From Cornus controversa (lineage: Eukaryota > Streptophyta > Magnoliopsida > Cornales > Cornaceae), in assembly GCA_026545225.1 (NCBI GenBank), contig CM048846.1, positions 19,510,501 through 19,574,500 on the forward strand: a stretch of 64,000 bases of DNA. Reading direction: 5' to 3'. The notes under the pieces are model-generated. The model saw nothing but the letters and a program-made list of their open reading frames with translations. It did no database searches and was not told where the DNA came from. Position 1 is the stretch's first letter; each line of letters begins with the position of its first letter. Made by a program: the position numbers and the translations under genes. Below, one piece after another: positions 47,970-59,069 of the stretch.

Positions 47970-48800
47970 CTAAGAAGCATGGACACGGACATGGGACACG
48001 GGTATAACACGACACAGATACGGCGACACGGCAAATTTCAAAAAAATAGGATACGAACACGGTGGAGATACGGTTATGAAATAATATATTAATATCTATT
48101 CAAGAAGTTAACCAATTAATATTCATAATATCATAAATCTAACAATAAAAAAGAATAAATTACACAAATACTTCAATTTATTATTAAGCAATTAATGTAT
48201 TTTCAAAAAGGGTGTTCATTATATTCAAACCCATTACTAGAATCTTGCACATTACTTATTTTTCTAATAACAAACAAATAAATTTAAATATAAAATACCA
48301 AATAAACTAACATGGCTTTATGTTATATAAAGTTTGATTGGCTTTTTTATTTTTGTTTCTAAATTTATTATTTAGGAATTTTATCTAACTATTTTTTTAA
48401 AAAAAAATTTATTTTAAAAAATACTATATTTATAGAGAAAATGGCACAATAGTCATATTAAATGGTATATGTATGTCATTATAGCTATTTCAAGGGGTCA
48501 AGATGTCAATTTTTAGAAGATGGGGGGCTGAAATGCTCAAAAAATGGTTCAAAGGGGTCCTTTTGTTACTTTGGAAAAGTTTAGGGGTTTTTTTTGTACT
48601 TTTCAAAATTACAAAATGTACTCCGCCGTGTCCCCCGCGTGTCATTGCCGTGTCCCATGCGTGTCTTATCCGTGTCCTTGCCGTGTCTCTCGTATGTCCT
48701 AAAAAAATAAATTTCAGAACACTTCTAAGGAATGTCCGACATGTGTCCGAGTATCCGACACGGGCACGACATCGCTATACGAAGTATCCGTGCTTTCTAG
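47970..48800. mobile_element. hAT-type MITE rich in GACACGG words
   Basis: ATAGTAAC is repeated exactly at 47962-47969 and 48801-48808 (8 bp). The left tip CTAAGAAGCATGGACAC matches the inverse of the right tip, CTAGAAAGCACGGATAC. The left subterminal region has repeated ACACGG/GATACGG words and the right one the inverse CCGTGTC/GCGTGTC. The 831-bp element is AT-rich in the middle and non-coding; the open frame at 48503-48823 merely crosses its right end. It is a different family from the MITE at 46966. Confidence 0.82.
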
Positions 48801-48808
48801 ATAGTAAC

Positions 48809-49835
48809 ATACCAAAGTTATAATCATTTTACCTTTTTGTAACACTTGAATAAAACTAACACACTTGATCAAATGACTTACACTAGGAACTAGGAGTGCA
48901 CAAAATCCATCGAAACTGAAAAATCAAACAAATCAGATCGGACATTTTGATTTGATTTTTTTATGGTTCGATTTTGATTTCATGTCCTTGAGGGCTGGAT
49001 CAAGCCATTTATATATAAAATATATTATATAATTTATAAAATTATAAATTAACATAAATAAGTTACAAGTGTAACCATTATAGTAATATACTAATAGTTT
49101 AGTCTTACACTATTATATTATACTTTATAATATAATATAGGGTTAAGTTCAGAAAACACCCCTGTTATATAGGTTTTGTGCATTTGCTACCCCTCTAGTT
49201 CCAATTGTGCAGATAACCCCCATAAGTTTGAAAAAAGTGTGCGAGTTGGTACCTTCTGTTAGCTAGCTGTTTGTTTTTGTCTGTTAAGTTACTCACGTGT
49301 TGGGCACGTGAATCTTTTAATTTGAGGTCTATTTAAAGACTACACTTTAATTACTTACTAAATTAGAGATTAAGGTCAATTCCAATTTAGACTCAAGTTT
49401 TCATAACACAAAATTTAAGAAGTTTTATCTTCTTCTTTTTATACATGAAGATTCTTGAAAATGATGAGTGTTCGCACATAATAGTGTATTGTGCAAATAC
49501 ACTCTTGGTGAATTGAGTCTAGACTTTGTTGAGTCTCGGAGATAATTTCATCCAAACTTCAATAAAGCCCTAAGATGGCTAGTATTAATACTTCATCCAA
49601 ACTTCAATAAAACCCTAACATAGCTGGTATTAATTCTTTTTCTTTATTACGAGGAGAGATTGTGGGGAATTGTCATTTTGCAGTAGAATGAACCATATGC
49701 AAGACAAGCTAGCCTACATACCATCATTAATTGATTCAATCTTGAAAATTAATGATGCATATTCATATTTAGCAATGAAAAAACTAATGTAGAAACTTTG
49801 ACATGCAGTGTTGTTTCCTGATATTCATCAATTGA
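48809..49835. other. Spacer with MITE end fragments
   Basis: A segment starting CTAGGAGTGCACAAAATCC (about 48889) with TGGTTCGATTTTGATTT words looks like one end of a further hAT-type MITE. A segment starting GGGTTAAGTTCAGAAAACAC (49141), with ACCCCTGTTATATAGG and AACCCCCATAAG, looks like an isolated end of another small element. Neither partner end was found. No gene is seen. Confidence 0.35.
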
Positions 49836-50287
49836 TTCAACCTTGAAGCTCTAAGCTGCCACCAGCTGGGAGGGATCGACCATCATAGCAGGTTTAGTGA
49901 TTGTCACTTCATAATCACCGTGAAAGAGTGAAGTCTCAAAGTAACCTTCTCCGTCTGTGGTGCCTGCCTACCGAGTCCTCAAGACCACCCCACTCGCGGA
50001 TGAGCTTGTCCACGACATCTCTGGTAGGCAAGTTTTGAAGTTGTTGTCTATTAAACACATCCCGGAACAACCCTCTGGTCCCAACGATTTCATATATGTG
50101 CAAAAATGGGTAAAGAATTGATTTTCTGATTTCTTATGTAAAAAACATCCTCGTTTAAAAGCTGACCAATACCCATGTCAGCATGGGTTTGACAAAAAAA
50201 TTTCACTATTCACTTGTCAGGCGCACTCGGTTTTGCAACTGGATACAGCTGGATGCCACGCTGGCACATCGACGACCTCCCTCAACG

Positions 50288-50295
50288 TATAAATA
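50288..50295 (+). promoter_or_regulatory. TATA box of the ERF gene
   Basis: TATAAATA lies 113-120 nt before the ATG at 50408, which implies a leader of about 85-90 nt. The leader carries a direct duplication: TATTTGAAATCCTC recurs at 50294 and 50353, each time followed by ACAGTT and GTTGCAGAAT. Confidence 0.6.
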
Positions 50296-50407
50296 TTTGA
50301 AATCCTCAGCATTCCATCATCAGCATTGAACAGTTCTGTTGCAGAATATTTGTATTTGAAATCCTCCGCATGGACAGTTTTTGTTGCAGAATTTCTCATT
50401 CTTCAAA

Positions 50408-51088
50408 ATGAACCCCATGGATATTCAGAAATCCTCTACCAACCCCAAACCGAACCAAATTCAATCAGAAAAGCCCTCCTCTTCTTCTCATTTGACCTCC
50501 GACCAAGAACACTCCATCATGGTCTCGGCTCTCAGTCACGTCATCGACGGCCGTGATGGTGATGATCCCACCACAAATGGGTCCAAGCTACAGCTAACCC
50601 TCCAGTCTTTCACAAGTGCCACTAACTTTTCGGCACCAAATGATGAAGAGAAGAAAGAGAGGGAGACCAAGGAGAAGAAGAAGTACAGGGGAGTCCGACA
50701 GAGACCGTGGGGGAAGTGGGCTTCTGAGATCCGAGACCCCCACCGAAGGAAACCAGTGTGGCTCGGCACGTTCAACACGGAGGAGGAGGCCGCGAGGGCT
50801 TATGACAAGGCGGCCATTCAATTCCGCGGAGCCAAAGCCAAGCTTAACTTCCCATTGTCAGACTATACAGACGGACCAAGCCCAGAACCACCCCAAGAAA
50901 ATGAAGAGCCTAATCCCAATGCAATTGAGAAGACGAAGAATAGTGAAACAGAGATGCCACAAAGCTCACAGCATGGAGACAATGAAGAGCTCAGACCCAA
51001 CTCGTTGGAGGAAGAGAGTGATGGGCTTTTGGACGTGATGGAAGAAGATTGGTTTCAAGATTTGATGCCAATGGATTTCCCTCCATAG
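50408..51088 (+). CDS. AP2/ERF transcription factor, ERF subfamily (group X-like)
   Basis: This is an intronless gene of 226 aa. The single AP2/ERF domain at residues 93-150 begins [18 protein letters not shown], then has WLGTF and [20 protein letters not shown]. Ala105 and Asp110 occupy the positions (14 and 19) that mark the ERF subfamily, which binds GCC-box-type elements. The N-terminal MVSALSHVI (38-46) is like the conserved motif of group X factors such as RAP2.6L/ERF113. A basic [12 protein letters not shown] stretch before the domain could be the nuclear signal. The C-terminus is acidic ([13 protein letters not shown]), suggesting an activation domain. Ser106 and HRRKP within the domain are less usual than AAEIRD and KKAAR. 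The first true ATG is at 50408; upstream in-frame codons lack ATG. Group X factors are stress- and wound-responsive; a similar role here is inference. Confidence 0.93.
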   Translation: MNPMDIQKSSTNPKPNQIQSEKPSSSSHLTSDQEHSIMVSALSHVIDGRDGDDPTTNGSKLQLTLQSFTSATNFSAPNDEEKKERETKEKKKYRGVRQRPWGKWASEIRDPHRRKPVWLGTFNTEEEAARAYDKAAIQFRGAKAKLNFPLSDYTDGPSPEPPQENEEPNPNAIEKTKNSETEMPQSSQHGDNEELRPNSLEEESDGLLDVMEEDWFQDLMPMDFPP

Positions 51089-51689
51089 ATAGATAGGATC
51101 AAGAGCTAATATATATATATATATATAGGAACATATTGATCCATAACAACATTGCATTACAATGTTACAGGGAAAGAAAAAAAGTAACAGGGTTAGAATT
51201 TGCATGCTTCAGCCTTGTGTACGAAAGTTACCAGGCTAGATGAGTTTTGTTTCAAATATTAAAAATAAATAAATAAATTGCATTCATGTTTATTATGTAC
51301 TTTGTCAAGTCTATTATATGTAAAATTTGTATATATTGTGTGATAAATTGTGAATGAAATATATATATATATAATCCCCACCACTACATACTTAATGGGA
51401 GTAGATTATCACTCTCTGCAGCACTTTTATTAGATTTGGAGAAACCTTTGAGGATGTGATAGACTGATAATTGTCCAAGCTTCTTGGACAGTATTTAAGG
51501 AACAAGGTAAGGTCTTTTGGCGTTGTTGTGGAACCCACCTGGATAAACGAGCTGCCACTTACTCATAATACTATCCAAAAGGTTAAAAAACCAAAATGTC
51601 ATTTACACCATTATCTATTCTCTCTCTCTCTCTTCCTGGACCGATTTTATTTGGGTTGAATAATCCAATCCTCTAGAACTTGGCCTATC
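51089..51689. other. ERF 3' UTR and unidentified sequence
   Basis: The first part includes the ERF 3' UTR with AT runs at 51108-51127 and 51360-51373. Between about 51390 and 51600 the minus strand has short open frames that might derive from the lost xylanase catalytic part, but I cannot align them. Confidence 0.35.
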
Positions 51690-51899
51690 CGAGGGTAAAT
51701 TTTGAACTTTTTTGTGTCACGATAACTGTTGTGTTGACTAAGGGATTGCCTTTGGCATCCACAGCATGGAGTTTAACCTTGCTCTAGAGAGCCTGCATGC
51801 AAAAGTTTGAATGAAATATAAATCACAATAATAATTCGATTTATTTTCCTTAATTAAAGAACTGTGATATGGTTTAATTCTTGATGATAGTTTAATGGA

Positions 51900-51943
<44 letters not shown>

Positions 51944-52257
51944 ACTAAAAAGAGGCGAAAAAAAAGTAAAAATCAAAAATATTTACCTTCTCAATCCACT
52001 GATCTTTGGTGAACGGTTGTAATGAAATGCTATCTGCCCATATTTCAACCGAAACATTGTTGCCTGAAAAGCAATAGTCAGGATTTTAGAGAATGCAACA
52101 GGCTAAAGGTTTGATGCTTTGTTTGATAGCCAAAAGAACAATTTTCAATTGAATATGCTTATTTGCTTAAAAGAGTGAAATATATAGTACCATGCATGAT
52201 GTGTGTGGGTAGAGTTCTGAAAACAACAAAAATTAACAGCACAATGTTATTTAGAAT

Positions 52258-52390
52258 CAAAACTCTAACTGAGAAGTCTAGCGGAGGAATTTCTATCTCT
52301 TGGATAAAGTGGTTAATGTTATATAGAATTAAAGTTCTACTTCATTTAAGGGATAAAAATCCCTCAATTAGGCTTCTCGGTTAGAGTTTT
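52258..52390. mobile_element. Short foldback MITE
   Basis: AAAACTCTAACTGAGAAGTC at the left is the imperfect inverse of the right end, which read inwards is AAAACTCTAACCGAGAAGCC. The pairing continues with interruptions (GAGGAATTTCTATC against GAGGGATTTTTATC) over almost the whole 133 bp. No target duplication is evident. Confidence 0.65.
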
Positions 52391-52939
52391 AGGCTTGAAA
52401 ATCATTATCCAAATTGGCTTGTTTAGGGAGAGTTTCCTAATGTCTCAAAAAAACATATTCCAAGTATCAAAAGTTCTTTAAAAAAAAAGTGACGTTTGGT
52501 TACATGTATGTAAAGACTTTTTCAAAGAAGTCTGTGGTCCAAAAGTGCATTTCAGAGAAATAAAAAAAATGTTATTTTTAGAACTTTCTTTTAGAAAACC
52601 AAAATTTCTTTTAAAGTAAACTAGTTATTTTAGTAATTAATTTGTCCATGTATTTTTTATATTAACAAGATTGTGTTATATTTTCTCTTGGTCATTCATT
52701 CCTTCACTGCTGTCTTCCACCACCACCCTTACCTCTACTTTCGCTGTCATCACCACTGCCACCGCCACCTCCATCGCCACCATCGCAAGCCCTAGTGATG
52801 CAGGAGCATCCGAGTCAGATGATACTGAGCTGTCAGACGACACGTTGATGGCACTAAAATATCTTGAGTTGGCAGATCAGCGCAAAGATGGTAGAAAACC
52901 GTGACCTTGTCACTAATTAGGGTATTTTTGGATGCGCTT

Positions 52940-53512
52940 TGTAGTAACCCTTGTGGACGGGTGTGAGTGGGCGGGTGCGAAGACAGACACTGGGCTGAGC
53001 TACCACACTGACAGGGTACAGGGTGCTCAATCCCACATCGCCTGGGTGTGAAAAAGGGGATGTGCTTATATGTAGTATGTTCTCTTCAAATGGTATGAGG
53101 CCTTTTGGGGTAAAACCCAAGAGCAAAACCGTGCGGGTTCAGGCCCAAAGCGGACAATATCATACCATGTGTTGGAGCGGGGTATTACAATTGGTATCAG
53201 AGCCTGAACCCAGCCGGAAGTAAGTGTGCCGACGAGGGCGTCGGGCCTCGTAGGGGGGTGGATTGTAGTAACCCTTGTGGACGGGTGTGAGTGGGCGGGT
53301 GCGAAGACAGACACTGGGCTGAGCTACCACACTGACAGGGTACAGGGTGCTCAATCCCACATCGCCTGGGTGTGGAAAAGGGGATGTGCTTATATGTAGT
53401 ATGTTCTCTTCAAATGGTATGAGGCCTTTTGGGGTAAACCCAATAGCAAAACCGTGCGGGCTATGGCCCAAAGCGGACAATATCATACCATGTGTTGGAG
53501 CGGGGTATTACA
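52940..53512 (+). mobile_element. TRIM retrotransposon, structurally complete
   Basis: Direct LTRs of 250 bp (52940-53189) and 249 bp (53264-53512) begin TGTAGTAACCC and end GGTATTACA. By eye they differ by about five substitutions and one single-base indel. The 74-bp interior starts with TTGGTATCAGAGC, an intact initiator-Met tRNA primer site, and ends in the purine tract TAGGGGGGTGGAT. The 5-bp target CGCTT is duplicated exactly (52935-52939 and 53513-53517). There is no coding capacity; movement would depend on enzymes of another retrotransposon. Confidence 0.95.
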
Positions 53513-54059
53513 CGCTTCAGTATTTTGACCATAACTTTGGCTACAGGTGTCAGAATCGCCTTTATGACCACAATTCGGAAAGCTTGGTTCGAGGCGCACG
53601 TCGTGGGCACTAGCTAGGCTGGGTGCGTATTTTTTTGAGCCCAAAATCCACTGTTTTCTCCTCCGAATCCTCAATTTTAGTTATTTATTTTTTTTTTTAG
53701 TAATATTTCTTTTGTCGATTAGGAAGTGATTTTGGACTCGATTTGGGCCAGATTTCTAGCAGCTTCTTTCTTTTATTTCGTATTTTATTTTGGCACGATT
53801 ATTAGAATTTTGCTATTTTTGGTAATGTTGACCAGTTTCAGCTATATAGCCCGGCTTGTGGGTTAATGCTAAGATACTTTTGATTTTGAATAATAATATT
53901 GAATACTAGAGACTTTTCTTTGAGTTTTTTGGGCAATTCTCATATATTCTTTCTGTTTATTTTCTGTTTCCATTAGCCTACAGAATAATCACTATTCTGT
54001 CGGCGTCAGTTGGAATAAGAGCTTTCAACATCTTCCTGGGTGAGATTTCATCAGTTTTC

Positions 54060-57000
54060 ATGGCTGGTGGTCGTGGTCGTGGTCGTCGTGGGTAGGTTCC
54101 GATCGAGGAAGTCCCACACCGTGATCGTAGTGTTTAGGATTTGATGATTGAGGATTTACAGAGCCAAGTTGCAGAGTTAACCTAGCGTCTAACGGTACAG
54201 ACTATCAGTAACCATAAGGTGGAAGATCACGAATCTGATTCCAGTTCCGACAACCCGTTTCACAATCATGCTTGATTCTGGGGGCACCGTGGTCGGGTGG
54301 AACGTCATGGAGACCTCAGTTTCAGAGTGGATCTGCCCGAGTTTTTTGATACGTTATAGGCCAAAGGATTTGTCGATTGGATGAATGAAGTGGAGCGTAT
54401 CTTTGAATATAAAGAAGTCCCAGATCATGTCAAGGTGAAACTGGTCGCCATCAAACTCAAAGGCAGAGCCTCTGCATGGTGAGAGCAGTTGAGGCAATCA
54501 CGAGATAGGCAGGGTAAGGCCAAGATCACTGATTGGGAGAAGATGAGGGTCACTTCCTTCCTTTTGGCTACATTCAAACCCTGTTTCAGCGACTTCAGTC
54601 GTTGAGGCAAGGCACGAGATCGGTTGATGATTACACAGAGTAGTTCTATCAATTGATAGCCCGGAATGATTTATCTAAGATAGAAGAGCAGACGGTGGCG
54701 CAGTATTTGGGAGGATTGCGGCAGCCCCTACAAGATGTCCTCAGCCTTCACTCACTTTGGACTGTTTCCGAAGTATACCAATGCGCACTTGCTGTGGAAA
54801 AATAGCAGAATCGGAGGTTAGTGATCAAGAGCGATCAAAGCAACCGACCAGTTCACCCTCAAGAATCCCGTCCAGTCCAGCTGACACCATAGGGTAATTC
54901 TCACTCAAACATTAGATGTTTCAGATGTGGTGAACAGGGACACAGAGCGAATGAGTGCAGGAAGCCTGCTAGTCAGAAGGGCAAAAATCTCCTGATTGAG
55001 GAAGACGTGGTAGACGAAATTGAGGAGACTAGAGAGCCTATGTATGACGATGATGAAGATGGAGATGTGTTGTATGGAGATGGCCATGAGAATCTGGTCA
55101 TTCGTAAGAGTCTACTGACTCCCAGGGCTGATTCAGGAGATGATTGGTTGAGAACCAATATTTTCACACGACCTGCACAGTTACAAATAAAGTCTGCAAG
55201 ATGATCATTGACAGTGGCAGTTGTGAGAATGTAGTGCTGAAGAGGCTGTCCAGAAATTGCAGTTGAAGATAGATCGTCATCCCAATCCGTACAAATTGTT
55301 ATTGCTGAATAAAGGTAGTGAGGTAAAGGTGGATAGGAGATGCCTAGTGTCTTTCTCGATTGGCAAAAAATATTTTGATAATGCTTGGTGTGATGTTGTG
55401 GCTATGGATGCTTTTCATGTACTGTTAGGCAGGCCTTGGCAGTATGATCGCAGTGTTACTTATGACGGGCGAAAGAACACATATTCCTTTAGCATCAAGG
55501 GGAAGAAGATTGTGTTGGCTCCTCGTCAGGAAGGAACCAGTCCTACCCCGGTAGCCAAAACTACTAACCTGCTTTCTATATCCAGGTTTTTAACTGAGAT
55601 TGAGTATGGGGACGTGGTCTATGCTCTGCTGTCTCGTGGGAATAGCGCAACGGACGTGAACGTGAATCTAGACTTACCAGCAGAGGTGCAGCAACTGCTA
55701 ATAGAGTTTTTTGACTTGATGCCAGAGGATCTTCCTCCTATGCTGCCGCCTATGAGGGATATTCAGCATCAGATTGACCTTGTTCCGGGGTCCAGTTCGC
55801 TTAATTGACAAGCGTATCGCCTCAGTCCCAAAGAATCTGAAGAGTTGCAGCGGCAGGTGGTAGAGTTACTGGAAAGGGGCTACATCCGTGAGAGTATGAG
55901 CTCATGTGCAGTTCCTGCTCTGCTAGTGCAAAAGAAAGATGACTCTTGGCGTATGTGTGTTGATAGCCGAGCAATCAACAGGATTACAATGAAGTACAGG
56001 TTTCCAATTCCCCGTCTGGATGATATGTTAGACCAGCTGTCCGGTTCTAAGTTCTTCTCAAAAATTGACCCTAAAAGCAGTTACCATCAGATCAGAATAA
56101 GGCCTGGGGATGAGTGGAAGACATCGTTTAAGACACAACATGGGTTATATGAGTGGATGGTCATGCCTTTTGGGCTGTCCAATGCGCCCAGCACATTTAT
56201 GAGGTTTATGCATCAGGTTTTATGGCCTTTTATGGGAAAATTCGTCGTAGTTTACTTCGATGACATCCTCATCTATAACCCAACATGGACGTCACTCTTT
56301 GATCACTTCTGTGCTATCTTTGATATGTTGAGGACAGAGCACCTGTTCGTCAATCAGAAGAAATGTGCTTTCTTCACTACTTTTGTAACTTTTTTGAGTT
56401 TTATGGTGTCTACTGATGGTGTTCATACAAATCCGTCAAAGATAGACGCGGTTTTGGAGTGGCTCAAACTAAAAACCTTGCACGATGTCCGAAGTTTCCA
56501 CGGTTGGCATCTTTCTACCGTCGGTTCATCAGAAACTTCAGCACTCTGATTGCTCCTATCACAGAGTGCCTCAAGGGACGTGATTTCCATTGGTTCGAGG
56601 AGACAGAGGCCAGTTTTAATCTAATCAAGCAGAAGATGACAAAGGCACCAATTTTGGCACTTCTCGACTTTGAAAAGGTGTTTGAGGTAAACTGTGATGC
56701 ATCTGGGGTTGGCATTGGTAGTGTTAAGAGTCAGGAGGGGAGCCCAATAACCTTTTTCAGTGAGAAGCTATCAGGATCGAAGAAAAATTATTCCACCTAT
56801 GATCTGGAATTTTATGCCATCATTCAGTCCCTAAAGCATTGGCGTCACTACCTAATACAGAGGGAATTCATTCTCCTCACTGATCATGAGGCCTTGAAAT
56901 ACATCAATGGCCAACACAAGCTGAGTAGACGATATGCCAAGTGGGTGGCATACTTACAAGAATTCACATTTGCGCTGAGGCACCAAGCAGGGAGTCTGAA

Positions 57001-57946
57001 CCGTGTTGCAGATGCACTGAGCCGTCGTACGTTGCTCCTCACCACCATGAGCACCAGAGTTGCAGGTTTCGATACATTTTCTGATATGTATGCTGTAGAT
57101 CCTTCCTTTGGGAGGATAATTCAGGAGGTAACTAATGGTCAACGCTATGATTTTATTTTGCACAATAGTTACCTATTTCATGGATTAAAGTTGTGCATTC
57201 CAGACTGTTCACTAAAGCAACAGATTATTAGTGAACTTCATAACGAGGGTCATTTTGGGCGAGATAAGACGTTGGGTCTAATCTCTTTCAACTATTATTG
57301 GCCCAAATTGACCAGTGACGTGGCTCATTATGTGAAGCGTTGTTATGTGTGTCAACGGTGTAAGAGAGTTCTCACTAATGCGAGCCTGTACACACCTTTA
57401 CCGATTCCTGAAGCCCCTTGGCTTGATGTCAGTATGGACTTTGTGTTGGGCTTACCTCATACCCAACGGGCCGTGGATTCTATTTTGGTTGTGGTCGACA
57501 GGTTTTCCAAGATGGCCCATTTTGTTGCTTGTAGGAAAACAATGGATGATGCCTGGGTCGCCCATCTTTACTTCAAGGAGATTATGCGTTTACATGGTGT
57601 TCCCCAATCCATTACCTTATATCGTGATACCAACTTCATGAATCAATTCTGGAAGAGTTTATGGGTGAAACTGGGAACGAAGTTGAATTTTAGTAGCGCC
57701 TACCATCCTTAGACAGATGGTCAGACAGAGGTGGTGAACCGGAGCTTGGGGAACCTTTTGAGGAGTTTGGCAGGAAATAAACCAAAGCAGTGGGATTTGG
57801 CATTACCTCAAGCAAAATTTGCCTATAACAGGTCGAAGAACAGATCAACAGGAATGAGCCCATTTGAGATTGCCTATGGTCAGAACCCATCTGGGGTGCT
57901 TGACTTAGCCTCTATTCCGCGCGTGGGTCGTTTCAATCGCAAGGCA
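54060..57946 (+). pseudogene. Ty3/gypsy gag-pol remnant
   Basis: Gag starts at ATG 54060 (MAGGRGRGRRG). It has VDWMNEVERIFEYKEVPDHV, a capsid tail near 54700 and the zinc knuckle CFRCGEQGHRANEC (about 54910). The protease site IIDSGSCENVV is at about 55204, and CDVVAMDAFHVLLGRPWQYD follows. RT (55845-56549) keeps YFDDIL and [15 protein letters not shown] frameshift near 56495 leads into RNase H with CDASGVGIGS, LTDHEALKYI and HQAGSLNRVADALSRR, then integrase with HNEGHFGRDKT, CYVCQRC, SMDFVLGLP and TDGQTEVVNR. The central integrase block reads LYRDTNF where the family has SDRDTKF, so a catalytic Asp is lost. A stop precedes TDGQTE. Stops in gag (after GRGRRG, FDTL and SAW) and these changes make the copy inactive. 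Confidence 0.85.
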
Positions 57947-58265
57947 CACTACAAGAAAAATCACTTTTAACGACGGGCGAAAATTCTTTCCACAACGGGC
58001 TTCGTCCGTTGTAGTATCCCCTGTCGTAGTTGATAAATAACTTTCTACGACGGTCTCAATGTCCGTCGTAGAAAGTTAACTTTTTTCGACGGGTAGGGCC
58101 CGTCGTGGAAAGTGGACTTTCTATGACGGACATTGACTCGTCATAGAAAGTTAACTTTCGACAACGGTCTTGGCCCCTTGTAAAAAGTAAGTAACTTTCT
58201 ACGACGATTATTCAAACCGTCGTGGAAAGTGGACTTTCTACGACAGGCTTGGCCCCTCGTAAGAA
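57947..58265 (+). mobile_element. Left end of a CACTA (En/Spm-type) transposon
   Basis: CACTACAAGAAAAA at 57947 is the canonical plant CACTA tip, and it falls exactly where the gypsy integrase frame breaks off (after a GCA triplet, the candidate 3-bp target). It is followed by about 290 bp of subterminal repeats of the word CTTTCTACGACGG and its inverse CCGTCGTAGAAAG, many of them in facing pairs that would form hairpins. Such arrays bind the CACTA transposase. The other end (TTCTTGTAGTG) was not found before the window ends, so the element's extent is unknown. Confidence 0.85.
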
Positions 58266-59069
58266 GTAAATTTGTTTTAAAAATAATTTTGAATGCTTTT
58301 CATTGTCCCAAAACCTATACAACAACCAAACACAACCAGAAATCCATCAAAATCCATATATATCCTCACCAAGCCTTGTATAAACAACATGATCTAAATA
58401 AAAAAAGAGTTAAAAGCATATAAAATGGTAAATTTGAATCTAATCACAAAAAATAAATCCCAATCCATTTTTATTTTCATTAAAGAGTACAAAAATACAA
58501 AGTTCCATCACTATTATTATCATAGCTATACAAGAGAAAAGTTTCAATCCTAACACAATCAAGACATTTTCCACCAAGCTTAAACTACAAAAGCTTCACT
58601 CCAGAGCATTTAAATCGAGACTCCAAGTAGCCAAACATACTGAAAACAAAGTAAAAAAAATTAGCCAAAACACTTGCTAAAGAACTCAAAAAAGAAAAAT
58701 TATATTAATAAAGATGATATAACTTCAAACATGACAAAATTTTCAATTTCTATGTTGTTATCCATGAAATGTTTAATCTCTCTATACAAATATGGGGAAA
58801 TTAACTCCTACCTGTAATCAATATATACACACATACACAAACATTAGCTAGAGGTTTTAAAAACTTGGTAATATAACTATAATATGACCCTATTATATAG
58901 TAACTAGATGGATCAAAATGACTTGCCCAGATGGAGGTCAAGCATTGGTTAAACACATTTTTTTCAGATTAGTTTTCTATCCTATAGTTAAGGATAGATT
59001 CTGAAAAAATTATTAGTTTGATTCCACATGAAAAATTAAAAAGTATAAATATTCTTTTCTTCTGCATAC
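58266..59069. other. Non-coding stretch inside the CACTA region
   Basis: I see no transposase domain or other gene in this AT-rich DNA. It could contain 3'-side sequence of the captured Rab gene on the minus strand, but no further exon is recognisable. Confidence 0.4.

Larger units (their letters stand above)
49836..52063 (-). pseudogene. GH10 endo-1,4-beta-xylanase remnant, split around the ERF gene
   Basis: Three minus-strand pieces match plant glycoside hydrolase family 10 proteins in order. Piece 1 (52063-51987) has good splice sites and reads NNVSVEIWADSISLQPFTKD, the end of the N-terminal carbohydrate-binding part. Piece 2 (51792 to about 51690) reads SKVKLHAVDAKGNPLVNTTV with a stop two codons before it and another after KFTLG. 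Piece 3 (about 50100-49836) reads MCLIDNNFK, NLPTRDVVDKLIREWGG and TTDGEGYFETSLFHGDYEVT in three frames, then a stop before SFKVE. This is the C-terminal region of xylanases. The catalytic barrel of roughly 300 residues between pieces 2 and 3 is missing, and the ERF gene lies there on the opposite strand. The living enzyme would cut xylan in the cell wall; this copy cannot. Confidence 0.75.
52660..57946 (+). mobile_element. Ty3/gypsy retrotransposon, 5'-complete but 3'-truncated
   Basis: The element runs from an unresolved left edge through a region that I take as its 5' LTR, ending at about 54008 (CGTCA) before a diverged initiator-Met primer site TTGGAATAAGAGC (54010-54022; intact form TTGGTATCAGAGC). 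Gag, protease, RT, RNase H and integrase follow from 54060. At 57946 the reading abruptly changes to a CACTA transposon end. A TRIM is inserted at 52940-53512, so the sequence on its two sides (GGATGCGCTT and CGCTTCAGTATTTTGACC) was once continuous. The left start at about 52660 is a guess. Confidence 0.6.

Noticed and set aside
47834..48060. Minus-strand frames with (ER)n and (YI)n runs
   Set aside because: These are translations of the CT/TA compound microsatellite at 47881-47943.
51390..51600. Further xylanase exons on the minus strand
   Set aside because: The short frames (for example DLTLFLKYCP) cannot be aligned with confidence to the GH10 catalytic part.
52671..52904. Plus-strand frame of 77 codons, Thr/Ala/Ser-rich
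   Set aside because: It lies in the probable gypsy LTR and is dominated by CCACCACC/GCCACC simple text.
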